Shown here: piece by piece, positions 1 through 9,803 of the stretch
Layout of the letters: every line of letters begins with the position of its first letter
Numbering within the stretch: position 1 is the first letter of the stretch
NCBI GenBank assembly: GCA_028641055.1
Contig: CM054059.1
Span: 45,644,477-45,708,476 of the forward strand
Reading direction: 5' to 3'
DNA from: Alopecurus myosuroides
Taxonomy: Eukaryota; Streptophyta; Magnoliopsida; Poales; Poaceae
Length of the DNA: 64,000 nt
Notes under the pieces: model-generated
What the model was told of the DNA's origin: nothing
The model's input: the letters and a program-made list of their open reading frames with translations, nothing else
The model's database searches: none
Made by a program: the position numbers and the translations under genes

Positions 1-2301
1 CAACAATAGAAGCAAGTTAAAATAGGGTTTACCAAGTTTAGAAATTTATTTATTAAGTTAAGGAATTTTTTTGGTTCCTTAAAGGGATTACACAAATAGT
101 TGTTGTTTTCACCAATTTAAATTGTGCAAAATAAATAACAAAATTCATATTTGAAAAGAACACAAAATTTTAGTTGGATTACATGTTTCAATTATTGAAA
201 AAGGGATTACAATAATTTAATTATGAATTAAACAAGATTAAACAAGTTTTAAATGAATTTAAAACAAGTTTGAATATTATTTGAATTTTATTTGTTCCAA
301 ACATAAATTCAAATTCATATTTGAAAAGTTTATACTTTTCTAGTTTGAAAACATATTTTACAAGTTCAAGAATAATTTATTTTGAGCAAGTTATGAATTT
401 AGCAAATTTAAATGATTTAAACAAGGTTTAAATTATTTAAGCAAATTTAATTATTCAAACCATGAAACAAAATTTATATTTGAATAGGTGGTTTGAAATA
501 GCAGGGAAAACATATTTTATTTGCATTATTTGGATTAAGTATGAATTAGTTATGCAATTTTTCAAATTACAATTGAATTGTTTGAATTTGAATTTTGGAT
601 GCATTTGGAATATTCAAAACAGTACACAATTGGTTTAAACAGATAGATAATTTAATTTGGATCATCAAACATATTTTACTTTTATTATTTGGAGTTATAA
701 TTTAAAAGTTATTAGCAATTTATATTGGAGGACCAAACTGTAATTTAATGGGACTTGTTTTAAAAGAAAAATTGCTGAAAACGTTTTACACCGCACTGCT
801 AGCTAACCTAGGGCACTGCCCGTGGGCCCTAGGGCCAGCGTGGACAGCGTGCGCGCGCGTGGCAGCGAGGGCCACTGACGAGTGGCCCCCTCCTGTCAGC
901 CGTGCGCGAAAAAAGGTTGGGATAAAATCCCGCGGAGCCAGGACTCGATCCCTGGCCCTCGCGCTCACTTGCACGCGCTGTAACCAGTGGGGTAAGCGTT
1001 CGATTCTGTCAGCAAGGGGAACGTAGCTAGGTTGAGGTTCAGAGCTGAGGTTAACTGAATTTCGCGCGCGCTAACTGAACTTGACAGAGGGAACGACGCC
1101 GGCGGCGATCACCGATGCGTTGCTCGTTCTCGTGTGCTTGCGTGTGCTGCGTGTGGATGCTGGATGCGTGCAACGTGCAAGGCAGAGAGGAGGAGATGGA
1201 GGCACGGTGGGCTCACCGCGGCTGTAGTCGAGCAGAGGGTCGGGGAGACGGTGGCCGGCGACAGCACCTGGATGGCGGCGTGGATCCAGTACCTCTCCGG
1301 GCTCGTGGAAGTGTCCAAGAGGTCGACGACGGTGCGGTCGCTCGATTCCCGTGGTCAGGATGGGTGGTGGCGCACGGCAGCGACGGAGAGCATCTCGGGT
1401 TCAGACGGGGCTCGCCGGAGTGAGGTTCAGAGGTGAGGGATCGGGGCAGAGAGAGAATCGGCGGCGGAGCTCGAGGGGAAAGGGGGTAGGGCTAGCTAGG
1501 GCATGCGCAGGGGGGTCTAGGGTGGATTTATAGAGGGCTAGGGCGAGGATCGGCCGTCGCCTGAGCGCGGCGGCGACGTGGCACCGCTGCGATGTTTGCC
1601 GTACGCAGGGAAGAAGGAGGGGAGCGCGGGGCGAACCGGTACCAGGCCGTGGTGGGCTGGGCATGTGTGCTTCCCCTCCGCGCGCGCGTTTTTTCCTTTT
1701 TAAAATTTTTATTCTTCTGTTTTTTTTCTGCAGCAAATAGAAATGGAAGAGAAAGAGGGTTTTAGAGTTAGGAAAAGTTTTGGAAAAAATTGTGTGGGTT
1801 AATTAGATCAACAACAACCATTTGCCAACTTCTGTTTTCAAAAGTTCAAAAATAACTTGCTGTTTGTTTTTAACTCAAATTTGAATTAATTTAAGTATTG
1901 ATTGAATTATTGAAACAAGAATTTAATTATTTTGAACCTTATTTGTTTGATTAGAAACAAATGATTTGAATTGTTTTGGTAATTTCATAATTTGAAATTG
2001 GATGTTGTTTGATGTTTTTGATTTGAATTTGAAATAACAATTGAATTAAGTTTGGATTAACTATCTTATTAAAGCCATACTTTTAATGGTTTGAACCTCA
2101 TGTTTTAATGGAACAAAATGGTTGTTTTTTATTTGAAATTTTATTTAAAGGTTGTAACAGAGCAAGTATGAAATAAAGCATTTGAAATTGTTTGAATTTC
2201 AATTATGAAAACAAATAAAAACAGATGCAAACAAATAGGAAACAAATGCAAACAATTCAATGAATATGATGACATGATGCAAAACTTTAATTAAACAAGA
2301 A
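1..2301 (-). repeat. LTR-like remnant, probably Ty3/gypsy
   Basis: No gene is recognised here. A+T-rich arms (1-730, 1740-2300) enclose a GC-rich core (about 780-1700). Read on the minus strand, the core has a TATA-like TATAAATCC (1524-1532) followed by a GC-rich, leader-like stretch, the usual layout of a long gypsy LTR. It abuts the truncated 3' end of the minus-strand gag-pol next door but does not resemble that element's other LTR (7867 onward), so it may belong to a different element joined by deletion. Neither LTR border can be fixed. Short ORFs inside are judged spurious. Confidence 0.4.
937..956 (-). other. Perfect hairpin resembling a tRNA T-arm inside the LTR-like core
   Basis: GCCAGG at 937-942 pairs with CCTGGC at 951-956 across an 8-base loop. 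On the minus strand it contains GGATCGAGTCC, close to the pol III B-box consensus GGTTCGANTCC, and CCCCACTGGTT lies upstream as a weak A-box-like string. No complete cloverleaf can be drawn, so it is not called a tRNA gene. Confidence 0.3.
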
Positions 2302-5300
2302 TCAAACATTATAAATGGAAGTTTTCATACTTGGTGCATAGATCATATCCATGTGATTGCTATCATAGTAGCTTTTCTGACGAGACTGAGCAATCTTGAG
2401 ATTGTCACAAATGATGCGAACTTTTTCTTCGGCTTCCTTAACAATGTCAGGGCCTAAGAGTGAACGTTCACCAGCTCCAGACCAATTGATTGGACTCCTG
2501 CATCTGCGGCCATAGAGTGCTTCAAATGGTGCCATGCCTAGGCTTGCCTGGTAGCTGTTGTTGTAGGAGAATTCAGCATATGGAAGGCAATCCTCCCATT
2601 TCATGCCAAAGGAGATACCACATGCTCTGAGCATATCCTCGAGAATCTGATTGACTCTTTCGACTTGCCCTTGAGACTGAGGGTGATAAGCTGTGCTGAA
2701 AAGAAGTTTGGTGCCCAATGCTTCTTGAAAGCTTTTCCAGAAATGAGAAGTGAATATGCTTCCACGGTCTGAGCTTATTTCCAATGGAACACCATGAAGG
2801 GGAACAATCTTTGTTGTGTAGAGCTGTGCTAACTGGCTAGCTGAGATTTTTTCTTTGACAGCAAAGAAGTGAGCTACTTTAGTGAGACGATCAGTGACAA
2901 CGAAGATTGCATCGTTGCCCTTCTTGGACTTTGGAAAACCAGTGACGAAGTCCATTTCAATCATGTCCCACTTCCACTCAGGAATTTTCAGAGGTTGGAG
3001 TAGACCGGCTGTTTTCTGATGGACTGCCTTAACACGTTGACAAACGTCGCATTCAGAAACGTATTGAGCAATTTCACGTTTCATGCCAGGCCACCAATAC
3101 AGTGTCTTAAGATCCTGGTACATCTTTGTACTTCCAGGGTGGATGGAGAGAGGAGTTTCATGAGCCTCCTTGAGAATGATATCTTTGAGACTTTGAACTT
3201 GAGGAACTGCAATGCGTCCTTCGAAGAACACAGTTCCTTTGTCATCAATTGAGAAGGACTTAAATTTCTCCTTTCCTTGTTTGATGTGTTCTACCATCTT
3301 CTTGATTTCAGCATCACGAAGTTGTTCAGAACGAATCTTGTCCTCGAGAGTTGGACTGGCTGTCAAGCTAGCAAGATAGCCTTGAGGAACAAGACCGAGG
3401 TTCAGCTTCTGGAACTCTTCATGAAGTGGAGGTTGGCTTTCCATGATCATGAGATTATTGCAATATGACTTGCGACAGAGAGCATCGGCCATAACATTAG
3501 CCTTGCCTGGAGTGTAAGAAATGGTGAGATCAAAGTCTTTAATCTTTTCAATCCATCTCCTTTGCCTGAGGTTTAGATCTGGTTGAGTGAAGATGTATTT
3601 TAGACTCTTATGATCGGAAAAGATTTCAGTGCGATTACCCAACAAGTATTGCCTCCATTTCTTCAGGGCAAACACGACTGCTGCAAGTTCTAGGTCATGT
3701 GTGGGATAGTTTTGCTCATGGGCATTCAACTGACGTGAAGCATAAGCCACAACTTGACGTTCTTGCATAAGAACTGCACCTAGACCTTGGAGAGATGCAT
3801 CGCAGAATATCTGGAAAGGTTTGGTAGTATCTGGGCCAACCAGAACTGGGGTAGAAGTAAGTTTAGTCTTCAGGAGATTGAAACTTTCATCACACTGTGG
3901 AGACCAAACGAACTTCTTGTCCTTCTTTGTGAGATCAGTGAGAGGTTTGGCAATCTTGGAAAAGTTTTGGACGAAACGACGACAATAGCTAGCCAAGCCA
4001 AGAAAGCTTCTGACTTGCTTCACCGTCTTAGGAGGTTTCCAATCAACAATTGCTTTAACCTTTTCTCGATCAATAGCTATGCCCTTGGCAGAGATGACAT
4101 GACCAAGGTAAGCAACTTCTGGGATCCAGAACTCACATTTGGAGAACTTGGCATATAGACGATGCTCTCGAAGTTTCATGAGAGTGAGACGAAGGTGTTC
4201 TCCATGCTCTTCCTCAGATTTTGAATAGACCAGGATGTCATCAAGATATACCACAACGAACTTGTCGAGGTATTCATGGAAAACAGAATTCATGAGTCTA
4301 GAGAACGTCGCCGGTGCATTGGTGAGACCGAAGGACATGACGGTGTATTCATATAGACCGTACCGAGTGGTGAAAGCTGTTTTTGGAATATTTTCCTTTC
4401 TGATCTTTATTTGATGGTAACCCATCCTCAAGTCCAACTTTGAGAATATTGAGGCTCCAGCAAGTTGATCAAAAAGATCATCGATACGAGGAATTGGATA
4501 CTTGTTTTTGATGGTTTTCTCGTTAAGAGGACGATAGTCAACAACGAATCTCTTTGTTTGATCCTTCTTCGCAACGAACAGAGTTGGGCAACCCCAAGCC
4601 GAAGAACTAGGCTGAATGTAACCTTTCTCCATGTACATATCGATTTGCTCCTTTAACAATTTCAGTTCAGGAGGAGCTATCTTGTATGGATGCTTAGAGA
4701 TTGGAGCAGTACCTAGCTCAAGCTCGATCACGAACTCAACTTCTCTGTCCGGAGGCATCCCTGGCAACTCTTCTGGGAAGACGTCAGGGAATTCACAAAC
4801 CACCGGAACATTTTCGAGTAGAGGTAGAGGTTTAGCATCGAGGGTGTATAGCTGAACAGAACTTGATTCATTTGGAGAATAGACTATCTGGCCAGAAGGG
4901 TGGAACAGAGTTATTGACTTCTGAGCACAATCAATCGTAGCTTTATTGGCCTTCAACCAATCCATGCCAAGAATGACATCAATGTCAGAATTGCCAAGCA
5001 GAATGAGAGAAGCAAGGAATATGTGACCTCCAATTAGAATCTGATTCTCATGACTGATCTTGGAAGTTTGCATAGTTGCTCCAGGGGAGTTTACTACTAG
5101 CGGGGAACCCAAACCAACAAAAGGTAGTTTAACTGCTGTCGCAAAGATCTTTGACACGAAAGAATGCGATGCTCCGGTATCAAACAACACTTTAGCTGGG
5201 TTAGAGTTTACGGGGAATGTACCGAGAACGACGTCAGCAGCTTCCTCAGCTTTGTCGACCTTGACATGATTCACCCTCGCGGTCCTCCCGACAGGCCTGT

Positions 5301-6299
5301 TGTTGGAGTTGAAGGCTTTAGCCGGGGGAGCACGCACCATTGCCTGGTTGGTGTTGGGGCGAGGTGGTGGTGGAGGTAGCTGCCTCTGAGTGCACTTGTC
5401 AGCGTAGTGCCCCGTCTTCTTGCATTTGTAGCAAGTGACGACACGAGGTGCATCTGGCCTTGGCTGCCCCAATGAAAACCTCTGAGCCTGCATCTGAGAT
5501 GGGTTGGGTGGGCGGGAAGCGAAGCCTAGAGAAGCTTGGGCATATGGAGCCCTAGTGACAGCACCATTTGGCACCCAGATACGGCGCTTTTGCGGAGGGG
5601 TGGTCATGTTGGAGGAGGAACCACCCTCACGCGACTGCTTTCGAGACTCCTCGAACGCCTTGCGCCCATTTTCCTCATTGAGCACGGTGTTCACGAGCTC
5701 CTCGAAGTCTTTGGCCTTGATGTTGGTGAGGGCGTACTTGAGTTCCGGGTTAAAACCTCGGCGGAACCTTGCCATATTCTTAGCCTTAGTGGACACCTCA
5801 TCACCAGCGTAACGAGCGAGGCGATTGAACTCATTCTGATAGCCAATGACGTCCAGCTTGCCCTGCTTGAGAGAGCAAAACTCCTCACGCATCCTTTCCA
5901 TGAGACCATCCGGGATGTGGTGCTTCAGGAAGGCATCCTTGAAACAACCCCAGGTGATTGGGTATCCAGCTCTCATGGTCTGGTAGTTCTCCCACCAAGT
6001 AGCTGCCTGACCCTTTAGCAGATAGGAAGCATACTTGATTTGTCTTCCTCAGCAACGTGAGCAATGTCCAGAGCCCTGGCCATCTCCCGGATCCAGTCAT
6101 CAGCATCCAGGGGCTCGCGTGTTGCCACGAAAGCTCTCGGCCCCAGACTCAGAAACTCCTTGATGCTGACTCGTGGAGCATTCTGGTTGTTGTGCTGATT
6201 AGCCTGGAACTGGGCCATCTGCGTCACGACCTGAGTCATCTGAGTCAACAGCTCCGTGATTGGCGGTGGCTCAGGCGGGTTGTTCCTTGTTGGCGGCAT
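2302..6299 (-). pseudogene. Ty3/gypsy gag-pol polyprotein, frameshifted and 3'-truncated
   Basis: Gag starts at ATG 6299 (MPPTRNNPPEP) and stays open to about 6036. The natural frame then continues one base off, through the gag motif AATWWENY, into a 1,224-residue open stretch. In that stretch one sees a CCHC knuckle ([14 protein letters not shown], about residues 182-195), an aspartic protease motif LFDTGAS (about 264-270), RT with VVYLDD (about 575-580), RNase H (FCDAS, about 724-728; HDLELAAV), the integrase HHCC zinc finger and the integrase core (DMIEMDF, SDRG, GQVERVN). The frame leaves the family pattern after [12 protein letters not shown], just where the integrase C-terminal domain should begin. 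One 1-nt frameshift and this truncation are the only clear lesions. Confidence 0.88.
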
Positions 6300-6508
6300 C
6301 CTGAATAGACATGCATTTTAGCACAACAATAGAAAAGGATAGACTTGGTAACCGAAAGAGAGATTATTCCGACGCATGAATAGATAACCAACAGGTACAT
6401 CATCACATGTTCAAATACATCAGAATATCCAACACACCATAAATGGTTCGAATGCCAAAGGATAACTAAACATAGCTAAGAATGGATACATCGGTACTCC
6501 CATGCTCA

Positions 6509-7324
6509 TCACGCAGGACGGCGGTGAGTAGTACGACGAGAGGTACGGTGAGGAGGACGCCCACGAAAGTAGGTAGAACGACGATCCATATAGACCTGAC
6601 GTGGTCTGAGAGCGACTCTAGGTGTGGTGAAGTACATAGCGTCGACTCCCTGTGCTCCAAAGCGTGGAATCCCAGTGTAACCAGCACCGAGGTTGAGAAG
6701 TGGACCTCTGATCGGCTCGTAACCTCCAGCATCTGGCAGACGACGACCAACTGGCTGATCGAAATGTGCAAAGCGCTCATCTCCAACAAAGTCTGTGGTG
6801 TACGTCGCCAGACGAGTCAAAGCAAGGTAGAGCTGCTCTCTGACTGAAGCCAACTCCTGAGATAGTGTGCCGGCAACTGCGTCACTGTGCCTCACAAACT
6901 GAGCGGTGGTGTGCAGCCTGGTGTTATCATGCTCGTAGACATCCAGGTTGTCGTAGAGAGTGAAGTGAGCTCCCTCTGAAGTGATGTAACCACGGGGGAT
7001 GTGGCGATAGATAGAATCGTCAAATCCCCAGTAGTCAGCACGAAGGACGGTGAGACTCACATAAGCTGACTGCTGCACGGCCATATCCACTTTGGAACCT
7101 ACTGCCTCGTAGCGGTGGACAACGCTCATGGCATCATCTGACAGAATGTAGACGATAGCCTGGTAGTAGGTCTGGTCAAACTCTCGCTGCTGCTCGTAGA
7201 CCTGGTACTCTGGTGCCCAACGGAACCCCAGATAAGTGACCATGTCTCTCAGAATCTCCGGATAACCGGCAGTGCTCTCGCAACGAGTCATCCGAACCAC
7301 CTGCGGGAAGAACCTGAGATCCAT
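6509..7324 (-). CDS. Leader ORF of unknown function upstream of gag
   Basis: This 271-codon ORF from ATG 7324 (MDLRFFPQVV) lies between the primer-binding site and gag on the sense strand of the gypsy element; the frame stays open a further 34 codons upstream without an ATG. The protein has a central region rich in Tyr, Asp and Ala (YQAIVYILSDDAMSVVHRYE) and a basic Arg-rich tail (RPPHRTSRRTTHRRPA). I recognise no domain. Its length in an otherwise decayed element suggests coding constraint. Extra ORFs upstream of gag occur in some plant gypsy elements, and this may be one. Genes of host origin, or chance, are not excluded. Confidence 0.5.
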   Translation of the reverse strand: MDLRFFPQVVRMTRCESTAGYPEILRDMVTYLGFRWAPEYQVYEQQREFDQTYYQAIVYILSDDAMSVVHRYEAVGSKVDMAVQQSAYVSLTVLRADYWGFDDSIYRHIPRGYITSEGAHFTLYDNLDVYEHDNTRLHTTAQFVRHSDAVAGTLSQELASVREQLYLALTRLATYTTDFVGDERFAHFDQPVGRRLPDAGGYEPIRGPLLNLGAGYTGIPRFGAQGVDAMYFTTPRVALRPRQVYMDRRSTYFRGRPPHRTSRRTTHRRPA

Positions 7325-7466
7325 CTGCAGATGATCGTGGAAGTTTTGATTAGACGCCGGTAGAAGAACTGGAGTGGAAAGCAACAACAAGGTTTGAACG
7401 GACGAAAAGGATGTTGAGAAGAACAAGATATCGAAGCAACATCGGGAAACACGAGACCAAAAACTC

Positions 7467-7640
7467 CTGAGGTACTACGGAAACCCCATCCGGGCTTCTA
7501 AAGGATCAATATCTACTGCTTAAGGGATAGAGGATTTGCTTCCGGGGCTTACACGCCTCCGTTCTCAATCATGAGTAGGCAACATGATGAATCATGTCAC
7601 AACCACCTCCATTCCTATGGTCTAGTAGATATAACTATCC
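7467..7640 (-). repeat. Diverged second copy of the LTR end within the leader
   Basis: The stretch CCGGGCTTCTAAAGGAT, then CGGGGCTTAC, GAGTAGGC and TCACAACCACC matches in the same order and at similar spacing the LTR start at 7874-7990 (CCGGACTTCTAGAGGAT, CGGGGCTTAC, GAGTAGGC, TGACAACCAACC). It looks like a degenerate duplicate of the LTR terminus lying inside the internal region. Confidence 0.55.
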
Positions 7641-7851
7641 TAGAGAAACCAGGATTCGTGAAAACCTAACTTGAAAGTTTAGATGAGAAGGGAAAACAAC
7701 GTTGCACTTCCTTACCAGAAAAGGGTCGGTGGGTGGGGAAAGAAGAAAAATGGCAGAATTCCTACTCTCACGTTTCATTTTTTCCTATATAGCTACAAAA
7801 TAGTTTCTAGACTCAAACTGCGACCAGTAAAAGGGATCCTACAGGCAAACA

Positions 7852-7864
7852 GGCTCTGATACCA
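7852..7864 (-). other. Primer-binding site, initiator-tRNA-Met type
   Basis: On the minus strand this reads TGGTATCAGAGCC, complementary to the 3' end of plant initiator tRNA-Met. Two bases separate it from the LTR end (TGCGACA on the minus strand, starting at 7867 on the plus strand). It fixes element orientation and one LTR boundary. Confidence 0.85.
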
Positions 7865-7866
7865 TT

Positions 7867-9655
7867 TGTCGCACCCGGACTTCTAGAGGATACTCGCAGT
7901 TCCGTTGAACAGTAGTGAATTGGATTACGGGGCTTACCGGCACCCGCATCTCTTACGAGTAGGCCAACACACGTATGTGTGACAACCAACCCCTATCTGT
8001 TCAGCGTCTACGTAAACCATCCCATAGAAATCAGGATACTACCATTGGCGTACTTCATACCATACACACATGGTACGTCAATGGCGTTGAACAAAATGAT
8101 AACACAACAGATCTCTAAGACACAAAAGATGGAAATAAGTTGCAAATGGCTCTCACTAGAGCAGACATAGCAAATACAATCATCCAGAGGACACATGTCC
8201 CAACATAACATCATTACATCTCAGCGGAAGCATTCAAAGGGTCTGAGTACAGACAAATCCAAATAGGCTTAAGAAGCCGGGAATGAAAAGAAGACGGAGC
8301 CCATCCACGATGTCTCGGATCCTGCCCGGGTCCGCTACCTACTCGTCATCAGCCTCGTCAAACTCCACGTAGTAGCCGTCACGGGGATCCTCGTAAGCGT
8401 AGTCTGCGGAAACCACAGCCCCAAAGGGGTCAGTACATAAACGTACTGGCAAGCAAGACTCACAGTTCACCAAAGTGTAACCCGTCAACACCAAGCACAG
8501 ATGCCTTGGGTTCAACGGAAGAAAGGGGATATAAACGATGCTGCAACTGGCTGCACTAACCAACTACAGAACATACTACAACTTCCGGCTAACAGAAGGA
8601 AGATAAGATAGCGTATCGTAACCATCTATAGCTAACCACCAAACAAACCCATCCTGGACCTCGCCCCTTATCCAAAGAAGCAATCCGAGGATAACTCACA
8701 CAGTTGGATTAATGATGGATCAAGTTGTTGTGTCAATGAGCCTATTACTAGCCTAGTTATCATTAGTTAGGTGTAAGTTGTTCTGAGTACTTGTTAGCCA
8801 GTACTTTCACCAAGTTAACCATAACCGCGGAAAACACGGCTTCTCGAGAAGATTTATCCCTGCAGGGGTGCACCAATTTGGCCGTACACGTAAGAATAAC
8901 CCGCCAGATGGAATGCCTCCCACCAAGCGGGGCACTCAACACAACTCAACTCTTCTTCGCATCAAGCCCAAAGCACCACGTGCTGTGCGTGCGCGGCTAA
9001 TCGAGCCCCACGAAGAAAAGGGGACCCTCATAGCACTGGAAGACCACACCGCCCTAAATGCCGACTACAAAAGTTCCACCCTGGCCTCGGGTTCGTACCT
9101 GCATATGCGTGCATCAAATGAAAAGCCCGAACTCAGTGTGGTGATTTGGACGAGATGCGAATCGAATCAAACTGAGGGGGCGCCCATACACGCTTCCCAC
9201 ATGCGGATAGTGCGCTCATCATGGATCAGTAGACAAGACCCTTTTCCTATTAGGGTCGACACCAGCAGGCCTCAAAACCACGCCGGGCCTCCTGCCGGTG
9301 CCTTATCAGCAAATTATTATTACCTCAAAATTAACAGGTTGTTGTTTAACATCGAGCCCCAGAACATAAATAGAATATGATAACAGAAGTAACGGGTAAC
9401 AGACTCGAGCAAAACAACCCTAAGCATGCTAGTAAGACACAGGCTCAAACAACGGGGTTATGGGAGTGGAGGTGAGGCAATATCAGGGTTCAGGGTAACA
9501 TGTGATAGGTTCATAACAGAAGCAACGATACATAGGGCTAGCAAAATAGACAACGGAAAGTATCGGTAACCAATGTTGAAAGGAACACAATGGTTCATGT
9601 GAGTGATAACTTGCCTGCAAACTCAGCAGCCTGGTACTGAGCTAGATCCTCAAGA
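7867..9655 (-). repeat. 5' LTR of the Ty3/gypsy element (outer end truncated)
   Basis: The inner border is the TG at 7867, next to the primer-binding site. The LTR continues as non-coding sequence for about 1.8 kb and then changes abruptly to copia pol sequence near 9655. The true outer end is therefore missing, or marked by an unclean junction. A 170-codon plus-strand ORF at 8868-9380 lies antisense in the LTR and shows no recognisable domain. Confidence 0.6.
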
Positions 9656-9803
9656 ATCTATAACCAATGCTATTAAAAGCATAGCCCAGAAGAACACAAT
9701 CTACGGTTTTAGGTCCAAGCTTGCGCTTCTTGGGAATTGGTATATTGACTTTTGCCAAACAACCCCAAGTACGTAGGTAGGAGAGTTTCAACCTTTTCCT
9801 TTC

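Larger units (their letters stand above)
2302..9655 (-). mobile_element. Decayed Ty3/gypsy (chromovirus-like) retrotransposon
   Basis: Read on the minus strand the order is 5' LTR (7867 to about 9655), primer-binding site, a leader with an extra ORF, then gag-protease-RT-RNaseH-integrase, ending abruptly near 2345. The integrase C-terminus, any chromodomain, the polypurine tract and a matching 3' LTR are missing. The right edge runs into a truncated copia element near 9655. Domain order and the Met-tRNA-type primer site place it in Ty3/gypsy; the chromovirus (Tekay-like) assignment is inferred from overall pol resemblance. Confidence 0.8.

Noticed and set aside
920..1015. tRNA gene
   Set aside because: Only a T-arm-like hairpin and a B-box-like string are present. 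No acceptor, D or anticodon stems could be drawn.
2302..2420. Chromodomain at the end of the gypsy pol
   Set aside because: The frame ends just after the integrase core. No chromodomain residues follow, so only overall pol similarity supports a chromovirus assignment.
8868..9380. 170-codon plus-strand ORF
   Set aside because: Lies antisense within a gypsy LTR, has no recognisable domain and no splice or promoter context.
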